A stretch of 7,130 nucleotides of DNA from Methanospirillum sp. (lineage in GTDB: Archaea > Halobacteriota > Methanomicrobia > Methanomicrobiales > Methanospirillaceae): NCBI GenBank assembly GCA_028679485.1, contig JAJRBL010000058.1, positions 1 through 7,130 of the forward strand. The letters are read 5' to 3'. The position numbers and the translations under genes were made by a program. Positions 1 to 6,094 of this stretch are shown piece after piece. Numbering within the stretch: position 1 is the stretch's first letter; every line of letters begins with the position of its first letter. A model generated the notes under the pieces. That model searched no databases. It was not told where the DNA came from and was given only the letters and a program-made list of their open reading frames with translations.

Positions 1-439
1 CGATCTTCATCTCCTGTGCCTGTGCCCAGATCCGTAGCGTTTCAAGAGCCCTGTCCTCCCCGGATTCGGCTGATACTGCCACGGGTATTACCTTCTTCCC
101 TTTCAGTCTCCGCTCGTGCCAGAGGGAATATGTCCGGTCTATAAGGTTCTTTACCTGGCCGGTTACATCGTGGAAATATACCGGTGAACCGATGATAATC
201 AGGTCGCTTTTCATCATCTTGCGGGCAATCGATTCGAAATCATCCGAAAGAACGCATCTTCCCTTCTCCATGCATTTACCACAGCCCCTGCAGGGATGGA
301 TAGTGCGTCTGGAGAGTGTAACCTTTTTTATCCTGAGCCCGGGGATATCTGCTCCCTCGATATTCCCGGTGATCATGCCGATAAGCGTGCTGGTGTTTCC
401 TTTGGGCAGGTGGCTTCCTGATATCGCAAGTACGCGCAT
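1..439 (-). CDS. Iron-sulfur flavoprotein (Isf-type, NADPH-dependent FMN reductase fold), 3' end cut by window
   Basis: This is a flavodoxin-like protein read from an ATG at 439 to the window edge, 146 residues with no stop, so the C-terminus is missing. Residues 3-20 give the beta strand and FMN-phosphate loop of the family (VLAISGS, then a GNTSTL run). Cysteines 50, 53, 56 and 62 form C-x2-C-x2-C-x5-C, the compact [4Fe-4S] motif of archaeal iron-sulfur flavoproteins. The following segment, LIIIGSPVYFHDVTGQVKN at about residues 80-98, matches the second flavin-contact loop. Known for the family: cytoplasmic, FMN plus one cubane cluster, accepts electrons from ferredoxin and passes them on, often towards O2 or H2O2. 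Physiological acceptor here is unknown. The start has a GGGAG site 6-10 bases upstream (446-450). The gene is divergent from the ferredoxin-linked korAB operon. Family assignment is firm; the exact role is inferred. Confidence 0.88.
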   Translation of the reverse strand, partial: MRVLAISGSHLPKGNTSTLIGMITGNIEGADIPGLRIKKVTLSRRTIHPCRGCGKCMEKGRCVLSDDFESIARKMMKSDLIIIGSPVYFHDVTGQVKNLIDRTYSLWHERRLKGKKVIPVAVSAESGEDRALETLRIWAQAQEMKI

Positions 440-460
440 ATCTATCTCCCTGTCTCCGTG

Positions 461-473
461 CTAATTATAATAT
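461..473 (-). promoter_or_regulatory. Possible TATA box of the Isf gene
   Basis: Read on the minus strand this is an AT-only stretch, ATATTATAATTAG. Its centre lies about 28 bases ahead of the ATG at 439, which would give an almost leaderless transcript and put the GGGAG site (446-450) outside the message. A second AT-rich candidate, CTTATATGC on the minus strand at 525-533, would leave a leader of about 65 bases that includes the GGGAG. The sequence alone does not decide between them. Confidence 0.35.
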
Positions 474-554
474 CCGGAGAAAAAGGTTGGAGTAACCGGA
501 ATGAAACGAGGGTAATTCCAGACCTGCATATAAGGGTATCTCATAGGTTAAGCA

Positions 555-580
555 AACGTTTCGGATTAATCCGGAAAGTT
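555..580. promoter_or_regulatory. 26-bp imperfect dyad, candidate operator between Isf and korA
   Basis: The core CGGATTAATCCG (562-573) is a perfect 12-bp palindrome. Symmetry continues outward, with 11 of 13 pairs matching across 555-580; the mismatches are 561/574 and 558/577. It lies in the 197-bp divergent intergenic region, about 25 bases upstream of the korA TATA box. This position suits an activator or a repressor serving one or both genes. No regulator can be assigned. Confidence 0.5.
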
Positions 581-604
581 GTGCATGATATGGTAACATC
601 ACGG

Positions 605-614
605 TTTTATATAT
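605..614 (+). promoter_or_regulatory. TATA box of the korAB operon
   Basis: TTTTATATAT is a strong archaeal TATA box. Transcription would be expected to start about 25 bases downstream, near 632-637, practically at the ATG at 637. A small hairpin-forming repeat, CCTCC-ACG-GGAGG (615-627), follows directly and merges into the purine tract GGGAGGGGAGGGAG (622-635). That tract looks like a ribosome binding site but may lie at or before the transcription start. This affects which start codon korA uses. Confidence 0.65.
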
Positions 615-636
615 CCTCCACGGGAGGGGAGGGAGA

Positions 637-2328
637 ATGTTCATTACGGACCGGGTAAGATATCACCTTTTGACAGAGGCGGATATCGTGACGGAATGTT
701 CTGTGCTGATCGGAGGCAAGGCCGGAGACGGGATCTCCCAGGCTGGTCAGCTTATCGGTTCGGTGTTTGCCTCACTGGGTTACCACGTGTACCAGTACAC
801 CGATTATCCCTCCCTGATCCGCGGCGGCCATAACTATTGTATCGTCAGGGCTGCAGAGAGACCGGTTACTGCATACAGAAGCGGAATCGATCTGATTATT
901 GCGTTTGATCAACAGACTGTCGATATTCATTCCCGCCGACTTACCGATCGCGGGACTATCCTGTATGACTCTGACCGGGTAAAGGCAACCGGGATTCCCC
1001 TATCGCTTGCAGGGATAATCAACCCGCTCGAAGGAGTCCAGATAATGGGCAATACGGCCATGACCGGTGCCCTTTTCCGGGTCCTGGGAATACCCTGGGA
1101 ACGTATCGAGCCGGTTTTACGCAGGAAGATCCGGGCTCAACCAGAGAAGAATATCCAGATAGGAAATGCGGCATGGAACCAGGTCTCTTCCCAGATGGAG
1201 GTTCAGGACCTGGGTGGTTCCGGAAGGCCGTTTTTCTCCGGTAATGAATGGATTGGGCTTGGTCTTCTTGCCGGGGGTATAGATGCATACATCGCGTACC
1301 CGATGACACCTGCATCTGGCCTTCTTCATTTTCTCGCCGGGGTTGCGGAAGAGACCGGTATTACGGTGTATCATCCGGAGAGTGAGATAGCGGTGATTCT
1401 CATGGCACAGGGATTTGTATATGCAGGAAAAAAAACCGCTGTTGGAACCTCCGGGGGTGGTTTCTGCCTGATGACGGAGGCCCTCTCCCTTGCAGGGCAG
1501 GCAGAAATCCCTGTCGTTATTGTTGTTTCCCAGCGTACCGGTCCTTCCACCGGCCTTCCTACGTATACTGCCCAGTCCGATCTCCTTTTTATCCGTCATG
1601 CAGGCCAGGGGGAGTTTCCAAGGTGGATAGCGGCGCCGGCAACCCCTGAGGAGGCATACCGGCTTGGTGCCCGGGCGGTGGATATTGCATGGAAATACCA
1701 GGTACCTGCCTTTATCCTCTCGGATAAGTCATTTTCTGAAGGGATATTTACCGGAGATCCTGATATGCAGGATCCCGTTGCCCATCCCCTGTCTGCACCT
1801 TCATTTCCCTACCAGCGATATGCAGATACCCCTGACGGCATCTCCCCGATCCTCTCCCCTCCCTATACCGGGGAGGTGATCAAGGTGAACAGTTATACCC
1901 ATGATTACCAGGGCATCACGACCGAAGATCCTGATATGACCGTGGTTATGGCTGACAAAAGAAAAAGAAAAGCCCAGGCCCTTTTGAATTATATCGATCG
2001 GGACGAGAGCATCATCACCGGCGGAAACCCGGATGGCAAAACCTGTATTGTATGCTGGGGTTCTGTGAGGGGGCAGGTAACGGAGGCGGCTGAAGGATCT
2101 GAAGTGAGGATCGTCTCTCCCCTTATCCTCGAGCCGTTTCCGGGAGATGCCTTTCGGAAAGCGATGAGGGGTGTTGAACGCATCGTCGTTGTTGAAGAGA
2201 GCGTATCAGGCCAGATCGTCACTATTCTCCGGGAACAGGGGTTCATCCCTGACGAGGTGCTGCTGAGGTACGACGGGAGACCTTCTGCAGTCGAGGAGTT
2301 GTCTGCACGGCTTGGGAGGGTACTATGA
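637..2328 (+). CDS. korA: 2-oxoacid:ferredoxin oxidoreductase, fused gamma-alpha subunit
   Basis: With KorB this cytoplasmic enzyme would interconvert a 2-oxoacid plus CoA with an acyl-CoA plus CO2, exchanging electrons with ferredoxin. Residues about 22-190 are the gamma domain, starting SVLIGGKAGDGI and including the SLIRGGHNY segment. Residues about 205-385 are the pyrimidine-binding alpha domain: YPMTP at 221-225 (family form usually YPITP), a PESE segment, GTSGGG, and QRTGPSTGLPT. Residues about 460-563 are the C-terminal alpha domain. The 563-residue length and gamma-alpha order fit the two-subunit class. The ATG at 637 follows a purine-rich tract. A GTG at 688, preceded by GAGG (676-679), would remove 17 residues that do not resemble the family and leave VTECSVLIGGKAGDG, so 688 may be the true start. 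The stop overlaps korB. The substrate (2-oxoglutarate, pyruvate or other) cannot be read from sequence. Confidence 0.93.
   Translation: MFITDRVRYHLLTEADIVTECSVLIGGKAGDGISQAGQLIGSVFASLGYHVYQYTDYPSLIRGGHNYCIVRAAERPVTAYRSGIDLIIAFDQQTVDIHSRRLTDRGTILYDSDRVKATGIPLSLAGIINPLEGVQIMGNTAMTGALFRVLGIPWERIEPVLRRKIRAQPEKNIQIGNAAWNQVSSQMEVQDLGGSGRPFFSGNEWIGLGLLAGGIDAYIAYPMTPASGLLHFLAGVAEETGITVYHPESEIAVILMAQGFVYAGKKTAVGTSGGGFCLMTEALSLAGQAEIPVVIVVSQRTGPSTGLPTYTAQSDLLFIRHAGQGEFPRWIAAPATPEEAYRLGARAVDIAWKYQVPAFILSDKSFSEGIFTGDPDMQDPVAHPLSAPSFPYQRYADTPDGISPILSPPYTGEVIKVNSYTHDYQGITTEDPDMTVVMADKRKRKAQALLNYIDRDESIITGGNPDGKTCIVCWGSVRGQVTEAAEGSEVRIVSPLILEPFPGDAFRKAMRGVERIVVVEESVSGQIVTILREQGFIPDEVLLRYDGRPSAVEELSARLGRVL
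2314..2320 (+). promoter_or_regulatory. Ribosome binding site of korB
   Basis: GGGAGGG ends 4 bases before the korB ATG and lies inside the last codons of korA. With the ATGA overlap of stop and start codons it points to translational coupling and equal subunit production. Confidence 0.7.
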
Positions 2329-3170
2329 ACCAGGGTATCCCCCTCGTTTCAGGGACGAAGAATACCTGGTGCCCGGGATGCGGCAACTTCGCCATCCAGC
2401 ACGCGGTGAGGTTTGTTATCGAAGAGCTGGAACGGGAAGGAATACCGCGGGAACGGATAGTTCTGGTTTCAGGTATCGGATGCCATGCAAAGATCGTGGA
2501 TTACTTCCAGGTTAACAGTTTTTATTCGCTTCACGGGAGGACCATCCCTGTTGCCACCGGAATCAAAATGGCCAATCCCGATCTTTACGTTATATGTTTT
2601 GCCGGAGACGGGGATTTATACGCTGAAGGCCTGGATCATCTCGTGCATGCCGCGAAACGGAACGTTGACATCACGGTCATCTGCCATAACAACCGGGTGT
2701 ACGGGCTTACAACCGGTCAGTACACTCCCACCTCCCCGTACGGGTACAAGGGAAGATCAACCCCGCAGGGAATTCACGAGTCTCCCCTCAACGTCATCGA
2801 GGTGCTCCTTGGATCAGGGGCTACCTTTGTTGCCCGGGCATACAGCCGGAGGCTCCCGTTGCTCCGCAGGATAATCAGGGAAGCAGTCCTTCACCCGGGA
2901 TTTGCTCACGTGGATGTCCTCCAGATCTGTGCCACTTTTTACAACCTGACAGCCTTCTACGACGAGCAGGTGTACGAGACGACGGAGACAAATGTATCCC
3001 AGTTTGATTTCGCCTGCAGGACCGGCCATCTTTGGCAATATGCAGAGAAGGGACCGATCCCTCTCGGGATATTTTATCGCACCATCCGTCCGTCGTTTCC
3101 TGAAAAGAAAGAGCCATTCACGAAAGATCGTGCCCTGGCAGTCAAAGAGATCATCTCCCGGTACTCCTGA
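2325..3170 (+). CDS. korB: 2-oxoacid:ferredoxin oxidoreductase, beta subunit (TPP and [4Fe-4S])
   Basis: This is the thiamine-diphosphate-binding subunit, 281 residues, normal for the two-subunit class. The [4Fe-4S] ligands expected for this family are present: C16 and C19 in WCPGCGN, C53 in GIGCHAK and C202 in LQICATFYN. The TPP/Mg motif runs from GDGD at 94-97 to NN at 122-123, followed by GLTTGQYTPTSP at 127-138. K56, three residues after the third Cys, is where the carboxylate-contacting Lys of studied Sulfolobus enzymes sits (from memory of the family). Position 130 is Thr where many relatives read GLTKGQ, which may bear on substrate choice. The start is fixed by the 4-base overlap with korA and a GGGAGGG site. 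No ferredoxin-like delta subunit lies next to it, so a free ferredoxin is the likely partner. The function class is secure; the substrate is not. Confidence 0.94.
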   Translation: MNQGIPLVSGTKNTWCPGCGNFAIQHAVRFVIEELEREGIPRERIVLVSGIGCHAKIVDYFQVNSFYSLHGRTIPVATGIKMANPDLYVICFAGDGDLYAEGLDHLVHAAKRNVDITVICHNNRVYGLTTGQYTPTSPYGYKGRSTPQGIHESPLNVIEVLLGSGATFVARAYSRRLPLLRRIIREAVLHPGFAHVDVLQICATFYNLTAFYDEQVYETTETNVSQFDFACRTGHLWQYAEKGPIPLGIFYRTIRPSFPEKKEPFTKDRALAVKEIISRYS

Positions 3171-3186
3171 ATCTTCAGGATTTTTT
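3165..3186 (+). terminator. Stem-loop plus T-run terminator of korAB
   Basis: TCCTGA (3165-3170), a 4-base loop and TCAGGA (3175-3180) form a perfect 6-bp stem followed by six T (3181-3186) on the plus strand. The left arm contains the korB stop codon. The right arm, read on the other strand, contains the stop codon of the convergent TPR gene. On the minus strand no T-run follows, so it should end only plus-strand transcripts. Confidence 0.65.
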
Positions 3187-4122
3187 CCGGCTTCTTTTCT
3201 TCATTAATCCGACAACTGCCAGGATTAGAATACCACAGATACCGATCGCTATCATGACATAATTCAGGAGGAATATTCCCGGCGGGAGGGTGAACTGAAA
3301 TGTCGTGTTTGATATCTTTATCTCTTCAGCACCGGGGGGATTCAGGTTCCTTATTTGTCTGTCTTTTGCGAGACGGGTAAGGGTATCTCCGTACTTCTGG
3401 GGAATATAACTCTCATCCAGGGCAATTGCCTGTTCAAATGCCTTTAATGCATTCTGCATCTTTCCCATGGAGAAGTAGACACTGCCAAGATTATTCCATA
3501 CCTCTGCAGATTCCGGGTATATCGTGATTGACTGGTTGAATGCAGCAACGGCTTCCTTGTTCCTGAACATCTTGGCCAGAACCTCTCCCTTTTTATTCCA
3601 GGTGGTATTGTTCTGCGGATCGATCTTGAGTGCCTTCGTGTACGCTTCGTCTGCTTCGGTAAACCTGTTCAGGGCTGCCAGGACATCCCCGTATCCGTCC
3701 TGGTTCTGGAAGGAATTGGGGTTCAATGAGACGGAACGGGTATAGATATCAAGTGATTCGGGATATTTTCCGAGAAGAAAGAGTGCATAAGCCTTTTTTC
3801 CAAGAAGATCCGTATTGGTCTTGTCGATGGCGAGGGCACGGTCATACGACTCTGCTGCCTGCGCATATCGTTCCAGTACCATCTGGGCATCGCCGCGGAG
3901 TTTCCATCCTTCCGTGTAATACTGGTCAAGGAGGAGAGCCTGATCATATGCTGCAATCGCGCTGATGTAATCCTTGTTATCAAACGCTTCCTTTCCTTTG
4001 TTTATCCATACCGTGGCATCCTGCATGCTTTCTGCTGAAACGGCTCCGAAGATCAGGAAGAATAGGCAAACAACCAGGAATAATTGAATGGAAGCGAAAC
4101 GTCCGTTCATAGGGTTTTCCAT
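3175..4122 (-). CDS. Secreted, membrane-anchored TPR protein
   Basis: The 315-residue protein starts with a signal peptide: hydrophobic core at about residues 11-28 and an AVSA-ES cleavage-type site near residue 30. Six consecutive tetratricopeptide repeats of exactly 34 residues each follow at about 36-239 with no insertions. A linker of about 45 residues leads to one transmembrane helix at about 284-307 and a basic tail (KKRSRKKS). The expected topology is repeats outside the membrane with the tail inside. TPR arrays bind other proteins, so a scaffold role at the cell surface is likely; no enzymatic domain is visible. The ATG at 4122 is used; ATG 4110 would give a typical MNGR start to the signal peptide and is equally possible. 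Neither has a clear ribosome site; a GAGGAG lies more than 20 bases upstream. The gene converges on korB, with stop codons 4 bases apart. Partner unknown. Confidence 0.88.
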   Translation of the reverse strand: MENPMNGRFASIQLFLVVCLFFLIFGAVSAESMQDATVWINKGKEAFDNKDYISAIAAYDQALLLDQYYTEGWKLRGDAQMVLERYAQAAESYDRALAIDKTNTDLLGKKAYALFLLGKYPESLDIYTRSVSLNPNSFQNQDGYGDVLAALNRFTEADEAYTKALKIDPQNNTTWNKKGEVLAKMFRNKEAVAAFNQSITIYPESAEVWNNLGSVYFSMGKMQNALKAFEQAIALDESYIPQKYGDTLTRLAKDRQIRNLNPPGAEEIKISNTTFQFTLPPGIFLLNYVMIAIGICGILILAVVGLMKKRSRKKS

Positions 4123-4197
4123 CGGGAATTTGGGTCAAATACTCTCCTCAGGGTGAGACGGATATGATGAAGTAGTTTCCCTTTTCAAAATAGGGGC

Positions 4198-4214
4198 GAT
4201 ATAATACTTAAATC
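4198..4214. promoter_or_regulatory. AT-rich promoter element between divergent TPR and FMN-protein genes
   Basis: The stretch GATATAATACTTAAATC can be read as a TATA box in either direction. For the minus-strand TPR gene it would give a leader of about 55-60 bases; for the plus-strand gene, about 70 bases. A weaker element, TTTATTA at 4268-4274, is nearer the plus-strand gene. The remainder of the 181-bp intergenic region shows only the nested hairpin at 4216-4258. Confidence 0.35.
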
Positions 4215-4215
4215 T

Positions 4216-4258
4216 GCTGAAGAAGTTCATTAAGTGGCACTTCCACTGGAGGTTCAGC
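4216..4258 (+). repeat. Nested inverted repeats upstream of the FMN-binding protein gene
   Basis: An outer pair GCTGAA (4216-4221) and TTCAGC (4253-4258) encloses an inner pair AGTGG (4233-4237) and CCACT (4243-4247) with a 5-base loop. The alternative palindrome AAGTG-G-CACTT (4232-4242) overlaps the inner stem, so two folds compete. GGAGG at 4248-4252 lies between inner and outer right arms. It may be a leader structure or an operator; no function can be assigned. Confidence 0.3.
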
Positions 4259-4303
4259 TCTGTATGGTTTATTACCGGCTGAGTAAAGCTTGTTGTGGGT
4301 ATC

Positions 4304-4780
4304 ATGGAGATTGTCAGGATTCCCGGAATGGACAAAGAAGAGTACGATGCACTGATTAACAGCGTGTTCATGGCGCGAATAGCATTTTCCGGGGAGAAGT
4401 ATCCCTATATTGCACCTTTTCTCTATGTCTTTGACGGGAAACACATCTACTTCCTGTCAACCAAATATGGAAAGAAGATAGAATATTTCAGGAAATCTCC
4501 ATACGTGTCAGTAGAGATTGACAAGTATGCAAGAGATCTTTCGTGTTACATGTTCGTAACCCTGCAGGGATACCTGGAAGAAGTGAATGATTCCATCGAG
4601 AAGAAACTTATTCGAGAACGGTTTGTGAACCTTATACGTGACCATAACCTCTCGACAAATATCCTTGCAGCCTTTGGACATTCCCCCCAGGATCCTCCGG
4701 AATCGATATGTAAAGAGGAACGATCACTGGTATGGCGTCTTAATGGTGTCAGGAACCTCATTGCATTAAAAAATATATAA
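4304..4780 (+). CDS. Pyridoxamine 5'-phosphate oxidase-like FMN-binding split-barrel protein
   Basis: This is a 158-residue protein of the flavin-reductase-like split-barrel superfamily. The N-terminal half has the family pattern: a short helix (DKEEYDALINS), the strand MARIAFSG, then YPYIAPFLYVFDGKHIYFLST and the segment KKIEYFRKSPYVSVEID. These strands build the FMN pocket in relatives at the dimer interface. Known members are cytoplasmic; many bind FMN, F420 or heme, and most archaeal ones have no established substrate. True pyridoxine-phosphate oxidase activity is unlikely at this length. The ATG at 4304 is chosen; an in-frame GTG at 4295 would add three residues, and a stop at 4280 excludes anything longer. 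Neither start has a good ribosome site. The last codons contain the TATA box of the next gene, 20 bases downstream, so the two genes may be partly co-transcribed. Family is clear, substrate unknown. Confidence 0.87.
   Translation: MEIVRIPGMDKEEYDALINSVFMARIAFSGEKYPYIAPFLYVFDGKHIYFLSTKYGKKIEYFRKSPYVSVEIDKYARDLSCYMFVTLQGYLEEVNDSIEKKLIRERFVNLIRDHNLSTNILAAFGHSPQDPPESICKEERSLVWRLNGVRNLIALKNI
4771..4780 (+). promoter_or_regulatory. TATA box of the PAS-HTH gene inside the upstream coding end
   Basis: AAATATATAA forms the last codons and stop of the FMN-binding protein gene. Its centre is about 25 bases before the ATG at 4801, and no Shine-Dalgarno sequence lies in the 20 bases between. This suggests a leaderless message for the downstream gene. 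Low complexity at a gene end could also explain it. Confidence 0.5.
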
Positions 4781-4800
4781 CCGGATACAATCTTCTTCCG

Positions 4801-6072
4801 ATGGATAATTACCTGTATTATATCTCCCGGATCAGACAGTTTTTACACGATAACCACGAGGGCGTGACATTATCCGAGATTGCCGGTGGATTGTCCATGT
4901 CACGTAATACCGCCGGAAAATATCTTGAATTGTTGTATATCTCCGGAGTGGTCGATTTCAGGAATGCCGGAAAGGCAAAACTCTATTATTTATCGTCGAA
5001 GATCCCGGTCACTCATCTCCTCTCCTACATCACGACATCGGTGATCCAGACTGACGGTTCGTACCAGATCAGAGATGCCAATACCAGTGCGACTGAACTC
5101 CTCGATTCTGATGAGGGAACTCTTATCGGGCGTAATATCCTGGATTTACTCTCTATGCAGGGTTTAAAGCCTGAAATCCGTTCAAAAATACTCTCTTCAG
5201 ATCGATCCGCCGCATATGTCTCTGAACTCGAACTGATGCGATCAGGCAGCAGAAGACTCTACTGGATGACGATCGTTGACGTGGTGCTCTATGACGGGGG
5301 GATGGGGCATATCTTTTTTTTTGAGGATATCCATGAATGGAAAGAAGCGGAGGAAGAGAAGAACCGATACCGTACCATGTTCCACGCCCTTGCAGAGGAG
5401 ACAGATGAACGTGTCTTCGTCATGACTCCGGACCTGGTCTTCTCCTTTGTCAATGCCGGTTACGGGTCGGCTCTTGGCCGGGACCCCGGATCACTGACCG
5501 GTGAGAAGAGGGCAGAATTTTATGATGCCCGTTCCCGCCAGCTCATGGTGGATGCTGCGGAGTATGTTTCGGCGAAGGGTAAACCCTATCGTTCCCTCAT
5601 TCCGGTTGAGGTTCATGATTCAGTTCGCTGGTTTGAGGAACGTCTCTTTCCGGTCGAGAATATCAGCGGGGAGGTGAAGGAGATCATCGGAATATCGCGT
5701 GATATCACGGGATTCCAGGAGGGGGGAAGTGCCACGGTCCTCCTGTCGGTGCTGATGGATCTTCTCCATGAGGCAGTAATAACCTCGACCCCGGCCGGGA
5801 CGGTACTGTCATGGAACAGGGGAGCAGAACTGATGACCGGTTATCCCCGGGATGAACTGGTGGGGAGTTCTGTACTGTCAATCATCACCCCCGAGTTGAA
5901 CGGCGAGAGGAATATCGTGGAAGAGACCGTTTCAGGGGCAGATATCAGGGAACTGAAGGCGGTAATCTGGGCACGGGGCGGGAGAAAAAAGAGGGTACTG
6001 ATCTCTACCTCGCGTTTGTCTGTCCAGGGAGGAATAATCAGCGGGATCTGTATCGTTATCCGCGAACCATAG
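4801..6072 (+). CDS. Winged-helix/PAS sensory regulator with three PAS domains
   Basis: A 423-residue cytoplasmic protein. Residues about 5-66 are a winged helix: GVTLSEIAGGLSMSRNTAGKYLELL is helix-turn-helix, and the wing is KAKLYYLS. Three PAS domains follow: about 70-182, ending FFFEDIHEWKEAEEE; about 188-303, ending IIGISRDITGF; and about 310-422, containing SWNRGAELMTGYPRDELVG and ending at the protein C-terminus. There is no histidine kinase, HATPase, GGDEF or methyltransferase domain and no transmembrane segment. It should act as a one-component regulator in which PAS domains sense a ligand, redox state or cofactor and the N-terminal HTH binds DNA. This architecture is common in Methanomicrobiales. 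The ATG at 4801 has no ribosome site but has a TATA box at leaderless spacing. The neighbouring FMN protein may share its signal (inference). Target genes and signal unknown. Confidence 0.9.
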   Translation: MDNYLYYISRIRQFLHDNHEGVTLSEIAGGLSMSRNTAGKYLELLYISGVVDFRNAGKAKLYYLSSKIPVTHLLSYITTSVIQTDGSYQIRDANTSATELLDSDEGTLIGRNILDLLSMQGLKPEIRSKILSSDRSAAYVSELELMRSGSRRLYWMTIVDVVLYDGGMGHIFFFEDIHEWKEAEEEKNRYRTMFHALAEETDERVFVMTPDLVFSFVNAGYGSALGRDPGSLTGEKRAEFYDARSRQLMVDAAEYVSAKGKPYRSLIPVEVHDSVRWFEERLFPVENISGEVKEIIGISRDITGFQEGGSATVLLSVLMDLLHEAVITSTPAGTVLSWNRGAELMTGYPRDELVGSSVLSIITPELNGERNIVEETVSGADIRELKAVIWARGGRKKRVLISTSRLSVQGGIISGICIVIREP

Positions 6073-6094
6073 GTTCATTCCGGTTTGCCGGGAT
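6064..6094 (+). terminator. Two small hairpins in the PAS-HTH / Cys-rich regulator convergent junction
   Basis: GAACC-ATA-GGTTC (6064-6076) has the PAS gene stop codon in its loop and right arm. ATTCCGG-TTTG-CCGGGAT (6077-6094) follows immediately, a 7-bp stem with one G-U pair on the plus-strand RNA; it reaches the stop codon of the minus-strand gene. No T-run follows in either direction, so termination is only suggested by position. Confidence 0.3.

Noticed and set aside
192..464. Plus-strand frame of 90 codons
   Set aside because: It is antisense to the Isf flavoprotein gene, which carries clear family motifs; the plus frame has no recognisable domain.
458..658. Plus-strand frame of 66 codons across the divergent control region
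   Set aside because: It spans the dyad and TATA box, overlaps the korA start, has no ribosome site, and its protein shows no family pattern.
1117..1599. Minus-strand frame of 160 codons
   Set aside because: It lies entirely within korA, whose alpha-domain motifs cover the same bases; the protein is low-complexity in character with no domain.
2485..2874. Plus-strand frame of 129 codons within korB
   Set aside because: It is a shifted-frame shadow over the TPP-binding region of korB.
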